64,000 bases of DNA from Pachypanchax playfairii (GCA_006937955.1 SSNP01000093.1:1145768-1209767), one strand, 5' to 3'; shown: positions 9,945-22,945, counted from the stretch's first letter. Notes: generated by a model from the letters alone, not told the origin. Made by a program: numbers and translations.

Positions 9945-12440
9945 GAGAAGGATAGAGGAGGCTGCTGGACCAGAACACGGCAGCAGATGGACCTGGACCA
10001 CTGGGAGGGGCAACATGTAAAAGAAATATGTGTGATTATGTGTGTGAAGTGACACATTTAAGGCGTCAGACAATCAAAAAAATGAATGAATGAAGGAAAT
10101 GTGTGTTGGACAGTCAGACGGGTTCATTCTGTGGCTCTTGATGAATTAACTTCAGAGCCATTTTCAAAGTGCTGCAATTATTCAAACTCTGTTATAAATT
10201 TTCCACTGCATGCTAACAGCACTAATTCAGCTCAGTAATGTTGGAGGAACGTTAAACAATGTCACCATCACACAGTTAAACTAAGTGCCACTTAGAACAA
10301 ACAGGATCTAACCCTTTCTTCAACTTTATTTATTTATCCATCTCTCAAAGAGGCAGATCTTTGTTTACTTTGATCTTTGTGGTGAAACCAAGACTGAGTT
10401 ACTGAAGCTTATTCTGTTGGTTCTTCTGAAGAACCACCAACACTATAAATAAGTTCCAATACAAGTTCCAGGTGGATGATGGACCATGCGGTCCGAGTTG
10501 GAGCCTGTGGCATGCTGTTTAATGGAACATTCTCATATTTTATTTCTCTCTCTGATCTACTGTGCAGAACATTTTGGGGTTGATGGTATTTATGCAGCTA
10601 GTGTGGGATCAGCTGAAACGCCAGATGTTCTGCTTAGTCATTTCATTCATTTTGCTCTTCCTTCCTGCAGAATAAACATGAAAGTTACAGTTGATCTGCA
10701 TAGTGTCTGCAGGCTGGAGGTCTGAAATAACTTAAAGGATCCAGGATGCAAATAGTCTGACACCACATTAGTGATGATGTCACACCACACTTAGTTTTGT
10801 TCAACCAACTGGATAAATTTTACGTTGTACATATGGGATCAGATCAGAAGGAAAAAAAAGTGACCTAACTTTCATTCAGGTTAAAGTCATAGTATATCAG
10901 CTGTTCCCCTGGACCACACCTCCCACCTCACCACAGTCTCAGTGTATACAACCCCCCCCCCCCCCCCCCCCCCCCNNNNNNNNNNCCCCCCCCCCCCCCC
11001 AACGCATTGACAGCCTTTCAGGCTCAGACAGGTACAAAAAGCTCCTGAGCTGTTTTATTTATTCGCTGAGCTAACAGCTGTGATAACAGGTGTTAGACCG
11101 AGCGTTTGATCACTATTAGGACCACTTATATTCTTGTTGTTTGTGTTTAATTATATTTTGAAAACTGTAGCTCATGTCTCTTATTAACTTTTATGGTGAT
11201 TTGATTGTACATAATATGTAGATGTGCTTGATTTCTTTCTCAGAACATGTTCAGTCTTCAGTCAGATTGTTGTTCTTTTTCCCAAACGATCTGCTTAATG
11301 TTCTGTGTTCCATTTGTTAGAACCACAGACCTGTACTTTGAGCTGAGTTAGTTGTGCTTTTATCTTCTTTCTGTTTTTGTTTTATAACAGACGATGACTT
11401 AAGATGATATTTATTGCAATAATTATTTTATTATATAAAAGCAGAATAAACAAATGTTTTTATTTGTGACAGAAGTTTTTTTGTGATATTTATTCATGTT
11501 GCTGTTGTTACACACCATGTCTGTTGGCTCTGTTTCTTACTGATGCTGATGTTTTAGAAGTGAAACTTTAAGGTGGATGTCGACTGATATTTGAGTTTTC
11601 AAATAAACTGAGAAACTTAAGAATCCAGTTTTCATCATTAACTTGGTTTATCCAGCATTCTGTTCATTTAACTTTCTACCTTCTGCTCTTTAGTTATCTG
11701 TTGGTTCAGGTAAGAGAGCTACAAGACACCTGTCCAGGTGTAACAGCCTGTTTAAAGGAGACAAAGGACACAAACTCTCATTCTGAGAGTTTTGTCAATG
11801 TCACACATACCTGGCGTCCTGTCCTATTCTATTAAACACTTTGAGGAAAGGCAGAGGCAGATCACCTAGACACCTAGTTTTGTTAGACGCTCAAAAATAA
11901 CTACATTTTTCTTAATGTAAAAAAAGGGAAAAGTCGCCAGAACATTCTTGCAATGAAATTTTTCATCTCAATGTTCCTTCTTAGTAACAAAATATAATTT
12001 GTAGAAAATAAAGTATAGCATTTTACATAATGTGCACATATAAATATAGGACTGTTAGTAGATGGTGAGTATTATTAAGAACAGATTCATTTTCATGTTA
12101 GTATTATGTATAAAAAATTATAACTGACACCTGTATTAATATACAAATTTTAAGAATGTAAATACAGTAACATTATAGGCTGTTTGATGACATGGAAGAA
12201 CTTGTAACTAGTAAAGTTAAAAACAAAATGAAGCGTTCTGTTGTATTCAGAAACTTTTTAAAATTAAATTGTTTTACATATACACTGATTTCTAATGATC
12301 GCGAGAAACCACATCAAAACGTGTCATGGCTCTGATTTCGGCCACTTGGTGGTGCTGAATGAACAAAGACATTTCTAGTCAACCAACTCAGAAGAAGAAG
12401 AAGAAGACCCGCCTTCGTCTCCTAACACGTCCTCTGGAGA
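9945..12440 (+). other. SERCA 3' UTR and intergenic sequence
   Basis: Non-coding sequence after the SERCA stop. Canonical poly(A) signals AATAAA occur at 11445-11450 and 11602-11607 and are the best candidates for the transcript end. The stretch contains the poly-C assembly gap at 10952-11000. No other exon is evident. A GAAGAAGAAGAAGAAG run is present near 12391-12406. Confidence 0.5.
10952..11000. other. Poly-C tract with a 10-N assembly gap
   Basis: A run of C (10952-10975) is broken by ten N (10976-10985) and resumes to 11000. The homopolymer probably caused the gap, so its true length is unknown. Confidence 0.95.
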
Positions 12441-12442
12441 GA

Positions 12443-12449
12443 CATAAAG
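12443..12449 (+). promoter_or_regulatory. Candidate TATA-like element of histone H4
   Basis: CATAAAG lies 54 bases before the H4 start codon, in the usual place for a histone TATA element with a short leader. It departs from the strict TATAAA consensus. Confidence 0.45.
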
Positions 12450-12499
12450 TAGCTGTGACTCCAAATTCAGCAGCATTGTGCTAAGTTTAAACTAGTTGA

Positions 12500-12814
<315 letters not shown>

Positions 12815-12840
12815 ATTAACTCTGATTACTCAAACACAAA

Positions 12841-12856
12841 GGTCCTTTTCAGGGCC
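12841..12856 (+). terminator. Histone 3' stem-loop (H4)
   Basis: GGTCCTTTTCAGGGCC fits the histone mRNA stem-loop consensus: a 6-bp stem with a 4-nt TTTC loop, containing one G-T pair. In metazoans this is bound by SLBP and directs 3' cleavage. Confidence 0.93.
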
Positions 12857-13410
12857 ACTACTTGAAATCCTATAGAGCCGATATCCTGACGGTCTTAATT
12901 GTTATTGGAGTTCATACTATAGAAACCGAATCTCAGGTACTGTCAATCCAGCTCTTCCAGCGGTGTCTTCTGCGCAGGTGTGAACGTAGAATCGTTACGT
13001 AATTCCGCTCACACTGTACGAGCTACGGCGAACGTTTCCACGATGACGCAGCGTGGTCTGCGACGGCAAAATCGTGGTGAAATCCCCTCAAAATCGCACA
13101 GTGTTCGCCCGGCATTACTGTAAAAGAAACCAAACACACACCACCTGAAATGCCCTACAGCCCTATCTGTAAGACATTACCCATGTATGACACATCAAAC
13201 CCACCGGGGTGCTAAACAGAGATGCTCTATCATGGTTATGAAGCATTTTGGTTTACCATGGCAACAGAATAACCTAAAAACCACGCCCCCCTTCAAATCC
13301 TAAGTTAAAATGGCTCAGTCTATCTTTAAAATTGACACTTTTTCAGATATTATTTTGCAAACAAACTTTCACCTACAGATGACCACCTTATCTCTGGTCA
13401 ATAGACATCA
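12857..13410. other. Intergenic, no gene seen
   Basis: No exon is recognised. The part at 12960-13130 is rich in CG dinucleotides and has scattered ATCGT and CGAACG words, and may be a decayed DNA element. No histone downstream element could be assigned with confidence. Confidence 0.4.
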
Positions 13411-13660
13411 TGGTGGCCGTGGCTCAGGCAGTAGAGCGGGTCATCTGGTAACCGGAAGGTTGCTGGTTCGAATCTCTGCCCAGAGTTAAAGATCGCCTGG
13501 CCAGACACTTAAAACACTGCTTGGTGGTGGCACAGCGGCGCCAGTGTCTGGCAGCCTTGCCTCGGTCAGTGTGTGTCCCAGGACAGCTGTGGCTACATGT
13601 GTGTAGTTCATCATCACCAAACGTGTGAGTGTGTGTGTGAATGGGTGAATGACAAAAGAT
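13411..13660 (+). repeat. tRNA-derived SINE
   Basis: The head has an A box (GTGGCTCAGGCAGTAGAG) and a B box (GGTTCGAATCTC). The body shares GATCGCCTGGCCAGACACTT, GGACAGCTGTGGCTAC and GTGAATGGGTGAATGACAAA with the SINE at 22487-22860. It is the same family with a shorter body and lacks the AAGCGCTTTGG tail. Confidence 0.8.
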
Positions 13661-13879
13661 TGCTTGCTGTGGAGACATGCTTTGACATACAGATGTCATT
13701 CCAACTTTTAGGTGCTCAGTAGACATTGGTCTATAACATATTGAAGCAACTTTTATATGTCTTTTACCGTGTTGCCATAGCAACACAATTCACCATCAGA
13801 TGTACCCAGTGAGGTCATAGCAAACGCTATGGGATCCGGATGCACATGTGATACATCAATGTGATCTGGCTCACAAAGT

Positions 13880-15245
13880 GAAGTCAACTTCGAGGGAACA
13901 ATGGTATTGAGCAGCTCTCTCTGCAGCTGGATCCTTAACTTCCTGTCTGACAGACGACAGGTGGTCAGAATGGGCAGCGTCACCTCATCCTCCATCATAT
14001 CATAATGAACACTGGTGCTCCACAGGGGTGTGTACTGAGTCATCTCCTGTACTCACTCTACACCTAAAACTGTATGGCCACTAGCAGCTCATTGTGAAGT
14101 TTGCGGACGACACAACAGTGGTGGTCTTATCACCAATGGTGGTGAGATGGCATAGAGGGAGGAGGTCCCTGACACATTGGTGTCAGGAGAACAATCTATC
14201 CCTCAATGTCACAAAAACCAAAGAGATGATAGTGGACTTCCAGAGAAGAAGAGCACATACCCCCATCACCATCAACGGTGCTGCCGCGGAGAGAGTGAGC
14301 AGCTTAGCTTCCGTTTCCTAGGTGTTCATTTAGCGGAGGATCTCACATGGACAGTTTACGCGGACAAAACAGTGAAGAAGGCGCAGCAGCACCTCTTCTT
14401 CCTCAGGAGACTGAAGAGATTTGGAATGAGCCCCCGCATCCTCAGGACTTTCTACCACTGTGCCATTGAGATCATCTTCTCTGGATGTATCAAAACATGG
14501 TACGGCAACAGCACCGCCTACAACCGCAAAGAGTGGTACGGTGTTCAGAAAGAATAATTGGAGGTGAGCTTCCCTCCCTCCAGGACATCTACAGGAAGCG
14601 GTGCTCGAGGAAAGCAGGGAGGATCATCAAGGACTTCAGTCCACCCTAGTCAAAAACTGTTTAGACGTCTTCCATCAGGCAGGAGGTACTGCAGTATCCG
14701 GTCCTGAACCAGCAGGATGAGGGACAGCTTCTTCCATCAGGCCATCAGACTGCTGAACACTTACCACTAAACACTTCAGACACTTCATAGTCACCTCACT
14801 GTCACGCTATCAAACTATGTTACTTTATGCACCTCAGATTGCACATAAATGCCATTCTTGCACAATACTCATCTGCAGACCTTCTGTATATATTATATAT
14901 ATTTATATATATTTTCACAATACTCATCTGCAGACTTTATGTATATGTTATATATATATGTATTTTTGTAAATACACATGTACTGTATATTGGTATTCAT
15001 ATATTCATATACTAATGTTCATTCACTCCTATATTTTGTGTATATATCCATACCATTCATTGCACATTTTTCTAATATTGTTTATTCTTATGTTTTATTC
15101 TTTATATATTTCCTTATTTCTTGTATGGTACACCACTATTGCTTGTAAAGCTTTCACATAAGAATTTCACTCACATGTACAGTACCAGCGTACCAGTAAT
15201 GAGATGTGACAATAAAAGTGATTTGATTTTGATTTGATTTGACTA
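13880..15245 (+). mobile_element. CR1/Rex1-type LINE, 3' part
   Basis: Plus-strand reverse-transcriptase remains. An early part with stops (LSSSLCSWILNFLSDRR) is followed by the open stretches KFADDTTVV, WCQENNLSLNVTKTKEMIVD and FLGVHLAEDLTW, KKAQQHLFFLRRLKRFGMSP, GCIKTWYGNSTAYN. The catalytic FADD box is intact, but frameshifts near 14310 and 14555 break the protein. The 3' UTR is AT-rich and ends in the repeated GATTTGATTTT tail at about 15240. It lies between the two histone genes. Confidence 0.85.
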
Positions 15246-15423
15246 TCAGCTTTCTGATTTGCTGAGGGTTTCAAAGTCCAACACACACTAGCAATCCCTG
15301 TCAAAGTTTCTTCAGGAACTTTAGTTATTTTTATTGTAGTATCATGTACCAGACCAGCCTCGCGTTGTCTCAAGCATGCTTTCTGCAACAGGAAAAAACG
15401 CTTCCTTTCCGTGACCAGCTCAG

Positions 15424-15477
15424 CCAATCAGAGACGAGGAACAGCACCGTGTTATTTGCTCGCATTGTGTATAAATA
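15424..15477 (+). promoter_or_regulatory. Histone H2B promoter: CCAAT and TATA boxes
   Basis: CCAATCA at 15424-15430 and TATAAATA at 15470-15477 lie 106 and 60 bases before the H2B start codon, a typical replication-dependent histone promoter layout. Confidence 0.8.
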
Positions 15478-15529
15478 CTGTCTCCCTGTTACAGTTCGGC
15501 TCACACTCGACGCTCGCCTGAGAGAAAAC

Positions 15530-15904
15530 ATGCCTGAACCCGCTAAGTCTGCGCCCAAGAAGGGCTCCAAGAAAGCCGTGACCAAGACGGCCGGCAAAGG
15601 AGGCAAGAAGAAGAGAAAGACCAGGAAGGAGAGCTACGCCATCTACGTCTACAAAGTGCTCAAACAGGTCCATCCGGATACCGGCATCTCCTCCAAGGCC
15701 ATGAGCATCATGAACTCCTTCGTCAACGACATCTTCGAGCGCATCGCCTCCGAGGCTTCCCGCCTGGCTCACTACAACAAGCGCTCCACCATCACCTCCA
15801 GGGAGATCCAGACCGCCGTGCGCCTCCTGCTGCCCGGTGAGCTGGCAAAGCACGCGGTGTCTGAGGGGACCAAGGCTGTCACCAAATACACCAGTTCTAA
15901 ATAA
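15530..15904 (+). CDS. h2b: Histone H2B
   Basis: Intronless gene for the core histone H2B (124 residues), which dimerises with H2A. The ATG after GAGAAAAC is chosen because the product then begins MPEPAKSAPKKGSKK, the normal vertebrate tail; an in-frame ATG upstream would add an unrelated leader lying in the promoter. The fold is intact, with the ubiquitination lysine in the conserved AVTKYTSSK end. Two positions carry serine where the common vertebrate H2B has glycine: KAMSIMNSF and ERIASEASR. Both changes also occur in known vertebrate H2B variants. CCAAT and TATA boxes precede the gene and a histone stem-loop begins 31 bases after the stop. Confidence 0.97.
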   Translation: MPEPAKSAPKKGSKKAVTKTAGKGGKKKRKTRKESYAIYVYKVLKQVHPDTGISSKAMSIMNSFVNDIFERIASEASRLAHYNKRSTITSREIQTAVRLLLPGELAKHAVSEGTKAVTKYTSSK

Positions 15905-15934
15905 AGTCTTCTGCTGCAGCAGCAACAACACAAC

Positions 15935-15950
15935 GGCTCTTTTCAGAGCC
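15935..15950 (+). terminator. Histone 3' stem-loop (H2B)
   Basis: GGCTCTTTTCAGAGCC is a perfect 6-bp stem with a TTTC loop, matching the histone mRNA 3' processing consensus. Confidence 0.95.
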
Positions 15951-18297
15951 ACACACACGCGCTGACGAGCACGCTCCGCAGAATCACATACCGTATGTGG
16001 AGTAGACCCTCTTCTGTCTACTTTGAATTGGATCCAGTGAGATCCTCCCTTCCAAAACCACAAATAATATCAAACTTAAATACTTTATAACAGGTTTTCT
16101 GCAGCAGGATTATGTGCATTTTAAAAGAGTCTTGTTTTTGATACGTTGTGGGGATTTATTGTAATCCTGACATCGACAATTAAGTTGTTACTTAAGATCT
16201 TATTAGGGGCTATTAGAGCTATTAAAGCCTTTTTTAAAGACGTTCAGTATTTTAACACCCAACATTAGAACTCAATGTAAAACCACATGAAGACACTGAC
16301 CTGACTCCAGTTTGAGTAAATATCTTCTAACAAATACTCAGTTGACATGAATAAGTGAAGGAGACCAACATCAGACAGTTTTTGGAATTCATTTATTTTA
16401 CTGATACTTCATTCAGTGTCACAGACACACACTTTGACTTAAAATCCATTAAGGTGCAAACGGTCCTCGAGGCAGCCACACCTCTATTTTGTTGCTCTAC
16501 AGCACTACAGTGCTTGCACCATCCACACCAGATTCCTCCTGAGAGGAAGCTCTTCAAGGTCTTCCAGAAAAAATTGAAAAACACACACATATGGGACATA
16601 CTTTGTTGTGTCTGTGTTGAACAAACACGTATACACATCCCATGTGCACAGTTTCTCCGTGCACATATGAATGCAGAGCTAAAACCTTCAAAATCCCCTC
16701 AGAGCTGAACTTCAGCCTTTTCAAACTGTTACATTAAAATCATACAACAGAATAAAAAGGCATCCGATCCAGATTTGCACCATAAGGTATCTCCAATTAA
16801 GCCACGCCTCCAATGCTGTGACTCATCACCTCTCTTCACAGCATGTCATGTCACATCACATTTATATTTTCATGTTGTGATGAGGCAACACATTTCAAAT
16901 ATTTTATTAGAAACATGAGATTACTAAATGTGACACTGTAATTTCCAAACAATGAAGTTAGGTGTTTGAGACTCACCTGGAGGTTTGTGGCTGCTGTGAT
17001 CACACCTGACCACTAGAAGTCACCAGCAGAACCTTTGAAAATCAGACCATCTGAATTACAGACTATGGAGCCAAAAATCAGACTTTTTTTTTCTGCTGCT
17101 TCCACTGTTTTACTGGAAGTTCGATCCCACTGCTGGACCACTGGAGGTGGACATGGAATAAATATTCACAGCCAGTTGTTGCATATTTTTGCTCATTTTA
17201 TTTCAACAATGGAATAATTAAAATTTGGATTTGATTCTTTCTTTTGGTGACAACTTATTCAACATGACAAACAGAAGAAACTAACTGTCACTGAATCAAA
17301 GAGCAAATAAAATATATTGTTCTGAAACAGTTGGACCGAACATCCTGCCAGAATCAACCAGATGACTGATACAAATGTGAAGTGACACCTTATTTAAAGT
17401 CAGTGAACTACTTTATTTCAGTCTTCATGATTAACAAAGAAAGATCCTTCATGCATTTACTTCTGAGAACGAACCAAAACTTGTGAAATAGCGTCATCAG
17501 ACTTGATGATTTTGGCTTATGTCATGTGATGAAAACAAAATCATTTTGTTATAAGTTGCGTTCATATGTCAGCTGCTCTACTCTTTATTTGTGATGCACA
17601 TGAACATCACACGCTCACATCCCAAACAGTGGAAACTAAGAGGACTACACAAAACTACATCAGAAAAACCTGATAAGATTTCAAAGCTGTAGTTTTAAAA
17701 TATACACAGCTAACAAAATCACAGTTTATGTTACCACAAGAAATACTTTTGATTCTTTATAATTTTGTCAAATATTTAAAGCAGTTTGTCAGAGCACCAT
17801 CAGGCACACTTCCGTTAAGTTTGTTGCTGCTTTGTCTGCAACTGTGAAGGAATCAAGAACCTCCTTAATATCATTCCACAGCTAAGATAAAATATATTCT
17901 CCCCAAAATACCAGGAATTACAACATAATTCTACATTAGGAAAAATATTTTTTTTTAGATAGATATGTGTATCTGTTGTTATAACAAACTATTCACCAAT
18001 GCAGAAAAATGTTTCTGGGATTTATTTGTGGAGGCTTGTTCTGATTTAAACAGTTTATGATCAGTTATTTGTCTACTGACATGAAGAAACGTTGCCAGAT
18101 AAGTCACCGGAGGTGACAGTTCCAGAAGTGAACAAAATGTATTTAAGCATTCTGATTCCAAACTGTCTTTGTGGAAGGAGTAGAATCTAAAACAAAATAG
18201 AAGATAAAACATTACCTAAAACCCATAAGAGAAATTAGAAATCAATTTGCTGAGTGCAGTTAAAAGTACATGTATTAAAGCTGAATGTATGTATGTA
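15951..18297. other. Intergenic, no gene seen
   Basis: About 2.3 kb of AT-rich sequence. Open frames are short and show no known domain. A minus-strand frame at 17979-18212 (HKDSLESECLNTFCSLLELS) looks mildly protein-like but has no clear splice context, so it is not called. Confidence 0.5.
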
Positions 18298-18330
18298 TGC
18301 CTGTTGTGGCAAACATTGCCACAACAGGCA
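18298..18330. repeat. Perfect 15-bp hairpin
   Basis: TGCCTGTTGTGGCAA (18298-18312) and TTGCCACAACAGGCA (18316-18330) are exact reverse complements separated by only three bases (ACA). A TGTATGTATG run precedes it. Confidence 0.9.
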
Positions 18331-19035
18331 ACTTTGTTTGAAGTTTGTTTTCAGAGAGAAGTTCTCATTATTCCTGCCTGATTGTGTTAGTTTGTCACAC
18401 TTTCTTGGAGTGTGACGTGTGACGTCAGTGAGCTAGTGGAGAAGTGCTGAAGTGACAGAAGACTGTGGAGCAGCAGTGGCATCATGACAGAACGTTTAAT
18501 CAGCAGCTGGTTCAGGCACAAACCTGAGAGAGTCTTCAGATGAGTTATTTAAACAACGCATCGTCTTTGGTCAGAAATGATGTAAACGCCACAGTCATGA
18601 GACAAAACATGTGTATTTAAAGAAAATTGTGAAACTGTTCAGGTCTGGTTGCAATCCAGATTAGCCTGGAGATCTCAGTATTTGTTGGTCATTCTCCTGC
18701 TTCATTACTTTTTGGGATTCTTGGATTTTAGTTCTTTGATGGAACAAATGTGCTACATGCAGGACATCCATTTCTTTGTCATCCATATCTAACAAGCAGG
18801 TTCTCTCTGTTAAGAACTCAGCTGAAGTGGGGCATTCGGCTGCAGGTTCTGGAGGAAAAGAGGGAACATTTATTGGACCACTTCAGTTTGTATAATCATT
18901 TGACCAAATGCAATAGAAAATTAAAGCAAAAAGACAGAAGAAGAAAAAAACAGAAACATGTAGTTCTTTAGTGATGTTCTTCTTAACTGAACATTTTTAC
19001 TCTAAAAAAAAACCACACAATGAACAAAAAACCCC
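18331..19035. other. Intergenic, no gene seen
   Basis: No exon recognised. A cAMP-response-type palindrome TGACGTCA is present at 18420-18427, without other promoter signs. Confidence 0.45.
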
Positions 19036-19785
19036 TTAAAGCAGTACTGAATAACTTTTCTGCAGTCGTGTCTCAGACGGCCGTTGCTCGAACCGGTGTT
19101 CTGTTGAAATGTGCTACCTGTTGAGATGTGCTACCAATTCTTTCTGCACATTTACCATTCTACAGTCTTGACTTCAATAAACAGACATATTGTATATTTT
19201 TGTTTATTTTTTATTTCTATATTTTTCCATAAATACATTTTACCTATCAAATAAATTCTCCCAGGACAGGAACACTAAATATAATGTTATTTTTACTTTC
19301 GTTGCATTGTCAGAGTGAGAGGTGAATGTTTTGACACACCCAGAGGAGAAGGACCCAACAATGGTCAATAAGGACCCAGAAGGCTTTTATATAGAAAATA
19401 TAAGGGAAGGATCATAAAAATATGCAGGACACACTCACCATAACAAGAATACTGTATAAACCTCTAATAACATCTCATTATGAAATAAGTTGTAAATTCG
19501 TACTATGGGGCATTTTTCTACAGGGCAGCATAACTCATCAGAACACCACTTCCGTCTGCGCCCTGAATTACTGAAGTTATTTAGTCTATTGTAAAGCCAT
19601 CGAAGGGTCCAGAGTGTTTAAGCTGTAGCTTAAAGTAACTTAAAGTTTTAAAGTTATTTTGTACTGCTTTGAACTCAAATGAAAGGCCAAATTCCAAGTC
19701 TAGAAACATTATCCACCTGGTTAAGTTCACAAAGTTTATGTGTGCAGCCCCCAGAGTTATTTAAGATTTTATTTGATTAAACTTA

Positions 19786-21380
19786 CAGTGGGGCAAAAAA
19801 GTATTTAGTCAGCCACCAATTGTGTAAGTTCTCCCACTTAAAAAGATCAGAGAGGCCTGTAATTTTCATCATACCTCAACTATGAGAGACAAAATGAGGA
19901 AAAAAAATCCAGAAAATCACATTGTCTGATTTTTAAAGAATTTGTTTGCAAATGATGGTGGAAAATAAGTATTTGGTCAATAACAAAAGTTAATCTCAAT
20001 ACTTTGTTATATAGCCTTTGTTGGCAATGACAGAGGTCAAACGTTTTCTGTAAGTCTTCACAAGGTTTTCACACACTGTTGCTGGTATTTTGGCCCATTC
20101 CTCCATGCAGATCTCCTCTAGAGCAGTGATGTTTTGGGGCTGACGCTGGGCAACACGGACTTTCAACTCCCTCCAGAGATTTTCTATGGGGTTGAGATCT
20201 GGAGACTGGCTAGGCCACTCCAGGACCTTGAAATGCTTCTTCCGAAGCCACTCCTTCGTTGCCCGGGCGGTGTGTTTGGGATCACTGTCATGCTGAAAGA
20301 CCCAGCCACGTCTCATTTTCAATGCCCTTGCTGATGGAAGGAGGTTTTCACTCAAAATCTTACGATACATGGCCCCATTCATTCTTTCCTTTCTCGGATC
20401 AGTCGTCCTGGTCCCCTTGCAGAAAAACAGCCCCAAAGCATGATGTTTCCACCCCCATGCTTTACAGTAGGTATGGTGTTCTTTGGATCCAACTCAGCAT
20501 TCTTTCCCCTCCAAACACGACAAGTTGAGTTTCTACCAAAAAGTTCTATTTTGGTTTCATCTGACCATATGATGTTCTCCCAATCCTCTTCTGGATCATC
20601 CAAATGCTCTCTAGCAAACCGCAGACGGGCCTGGACGTGTCCTGGCTTCAGCAGGGGGACACGTCTGGCACTGCAGGATTTGAGTCCCTGGCGGCGTAGT
20701 GTGTTACTGATGGTAGCCTTTGTTACTTTGGTCCCAGCTCTCTGCAGGTCATTCACTAGGTCCCTCCGTGTGGTTCTGGGATTTTTGCTCACCGTTCTTG
20801 TGATCATTTTGACCCCACGGGGTGAGATCTTGCGTGGAGCCCCAGATCGAGGGAGATTATCAGGGGTCTTGTATGTCTTCCATTTTCTAATAATTGCTCC
20901 CACAGTTGATTTCTTCACACCAAGCTGCTTACCTATTGCAGATTCAGTCTTCCCAGCCTGGTGAAGGTCTACAATTTTGTTTCTGGTGTCCTTTGACAGC
21001 TCTTTGGTCTTGGCCATAGTGGAGTTTGGAGCGTGACTGTTTGAGGTTGTGGACAGGTGTCTTTTATACTGATAACGAGTTCACACAGGTGCCATTAATA
21101 CAGGTAACGAGTGGAGGACCGAGGAGCCTCTTAAAGAAGTTACAGGTCTGTGAAAGCCAGAAATCTTACTTGTTTGTAGGTGACCAAATACTTATTTTCC
21201 ACCATAATTTGCAAATAAATTCTTTAAAAATCAGACAATGTGATTTTCTGGATTTTTTTCCCTCATTTTGTCTCTCATAGTTGAGGTATACCTATGATGA
21301 AAATTACAGGCCTCTCTGATCTTTTTAAGTGGGAGAACTTACACAATTGGTGGCTGACTAAATACTTTTTTGCCCCACTG
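19786..21380 (-). mobile_element. Tc1/mariner element, copy 1
   Basis: A full-length Tc1-type element of 1595 bp, flanked by TA on both sides. The inverted ends start CAGTGGGGCAAAAAAGTATT and run about 194-200 bp. The left end has lost six bases (GGTATA) present in copy 2. It encodes a frameshifted transposase on the minus strand. Confidence 0.95.
19996..21017 (-). pseudogene. Tc1 transposase, frameshifted (copy 1)
   Basis: The DNA-binding half and the first catalytic aspartate (IIWSDETKIELF) are intact from the start at 21017. A one-base net deletion near 20391-20396 (CTCGG where copy 2 has ACATGG) shifts the frame just after GPGRLI and ends the protein. The C-terminal half, with QHDSDPKHTA and SPDLNPIENLW, remains open in the next frame. 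Relative to copy 2 it carries few other changes (for example S for N after the second catalytic aspartate). Confidence 0.93.
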
Positions 21381-21475
21381 TATATGTCCTTTCGCAGTAA
21401 CATTAAATAAACTGAGACCAAATTCAAAATGATTTGTAGCAAAGATATTTTGATGTGCACTAAAACAGCAAGAGC

Positions 21476-21835
21476 AACAGTACTTCGCTCTCAGACTGCA
21501 GGTCTGCTTGTAGCTCCTAGAGTTTCTAAAAGTAGAATTGGAGCTAGAGCTTTTAGTTATCAGGCTCCTCTCCTGTGGAACCAACTTCCACATTTAATTC
21601 ATGAGGCAGACACCTTGGGTAGCTTTAAGAATAGACTAAAATTTTTCTTATTTGATCAATCATATAGTTATTGTTAAGTTAGATTGTCCTGATCCATCCC
21701 TGTAGTTATGCTGCTATAGGCTGAGATTCCTGGAAGAATCATGTGATTTGTGTCTTCCTTCTTCTCCTTCTTTGCACCAGACATACAAAGCAAAGAGTGC
21801 TGACCACACTCTGGTGTAGATTCAGCACATCGGAT
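21476..21835 (+). mobile_element. L2 LINE C-terminal fragment
   Basis: Reads RSQTAGLLVAPRVSKSRI, APLLWNQLPHLIHEADTLGS and KNRLKFFLFDQSYS, the end of an L2 ORF2, plus a little 3' UTR. It diverges from the 8255-9128 copy at several residues, so it is a different subfamily or older. Confidence 0.75.
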
Positions 21836-21847
21836 GTCAGTCTCTGA

Positions 21848-22028
<181 letters not shown>

Positions 22029-22486
22029 TACCTGTACCTGTGTCCTGGTAATTATTTAAACATATTTTTAATGATTCTTCTTATTTTCTATATAAAAGCC
22101 CTCTGGGTCCTTATCAGACATTGTTGGGTCCTTCTCCTCTGGGTGTGTCCAAACATGACAAAACTCTGACAAAAATAGTAAAAGTAACACCATCTTTAGT
22201 GTTCCCGTCCTGGAGCAGTTCTTTGATAAGTAAAATATAGAAATTAAAAATAAACGATTTATCGGTTTATTGAAGTCAAGAACGGCACATGGGCAGAAGG
22301 AATCGGCAGCATATCTTGACAGGTAGCATATTTTGACAGAGCACTAGTTCGAGCAATGGCCATCTGAGACCCGGTTGTTTACAACAGTTGTAATTCTGCT
22401 TTTAACCACCAGTTATTTAGTACGGCTTTAAATCTGCAAGAATCTGATGATGTTCAAGAGATATGAGATATTTTGTGTCTTTGGGG

Positions 22487-22860
22487 TGGCCGCGGCTCAG
22501 GCAGTAGAAAAGGTTGTCTGGCAACCGGAAGGTCGCTGATTCGAATCCCTACTCTGCCCAGAGAAAAAAGATCGCCTGGCCGCTGTGTCCTTGGGCAAGA
22601 CACTTAACCCACCTTGCCTGTTTGGTGGTGGTCGAAGGGTCCGGCGGCGCCAGTGTCTGGCAGCCTCACCTCTGTCAGTGTGTGTCCCAGGACAGCTGTG
22701 GCTACAAACGTGTGTAGTTCATCATCATCAAACGTATGAATGTGTGTGTGTGAATGGGTGAATGACAAACTGTAGTGTGAAGCGCTTTGGGGGTCGTAGG
22801 ACCTGAGTAAAGTGCTATACAAGTACACGCTATTTACCATTTTACCAGCTGAGCACTGCA
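22487..22860 (+). repeat. tRNA-derived SINE, near full length
   Basis: A box (CGCGGCTCAGGCAGTAGA), B box (TGATTCGAATCCC), the TGTCCTTGGGCAAGACACTT stretch, and a 3' part with GTGAAGCGCTTTGGGGGTCG and a CTATTTACCATTTTACCA end. It is the best-preserved member of this family in the window. A short LINE-like tail (GATCAATAAAGTATTTTGAA) follows at 22901-22945. Confidence 0.8.
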
Positions 22861-22945
22861 ATTTCTTATTTCAACAAAGAAATTCTAATTATTTAATTTA
22901 ATTTCCCTTTGGAGATCAATAAAGTATTTTGAATTTGAATTTGAA

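Noticed and set aside
15344..15529. Upstream in-frame extension of H2B
   Set aside because: The extension covers the CCAAT and TATA boxes and has no histone similarity; the ATG at 15530 gives the canonical protein.
15452..16063. 203-residue minus-strand frame
   Set aside because: Antisense shadow of the H2B gene; no independent support.
20440..20964. 174-residue plus-strand frame, repeated at 30086 and 58236
   Set aside because: Antisense of the Tc1 transposase; open only because the sense strand is conserved.
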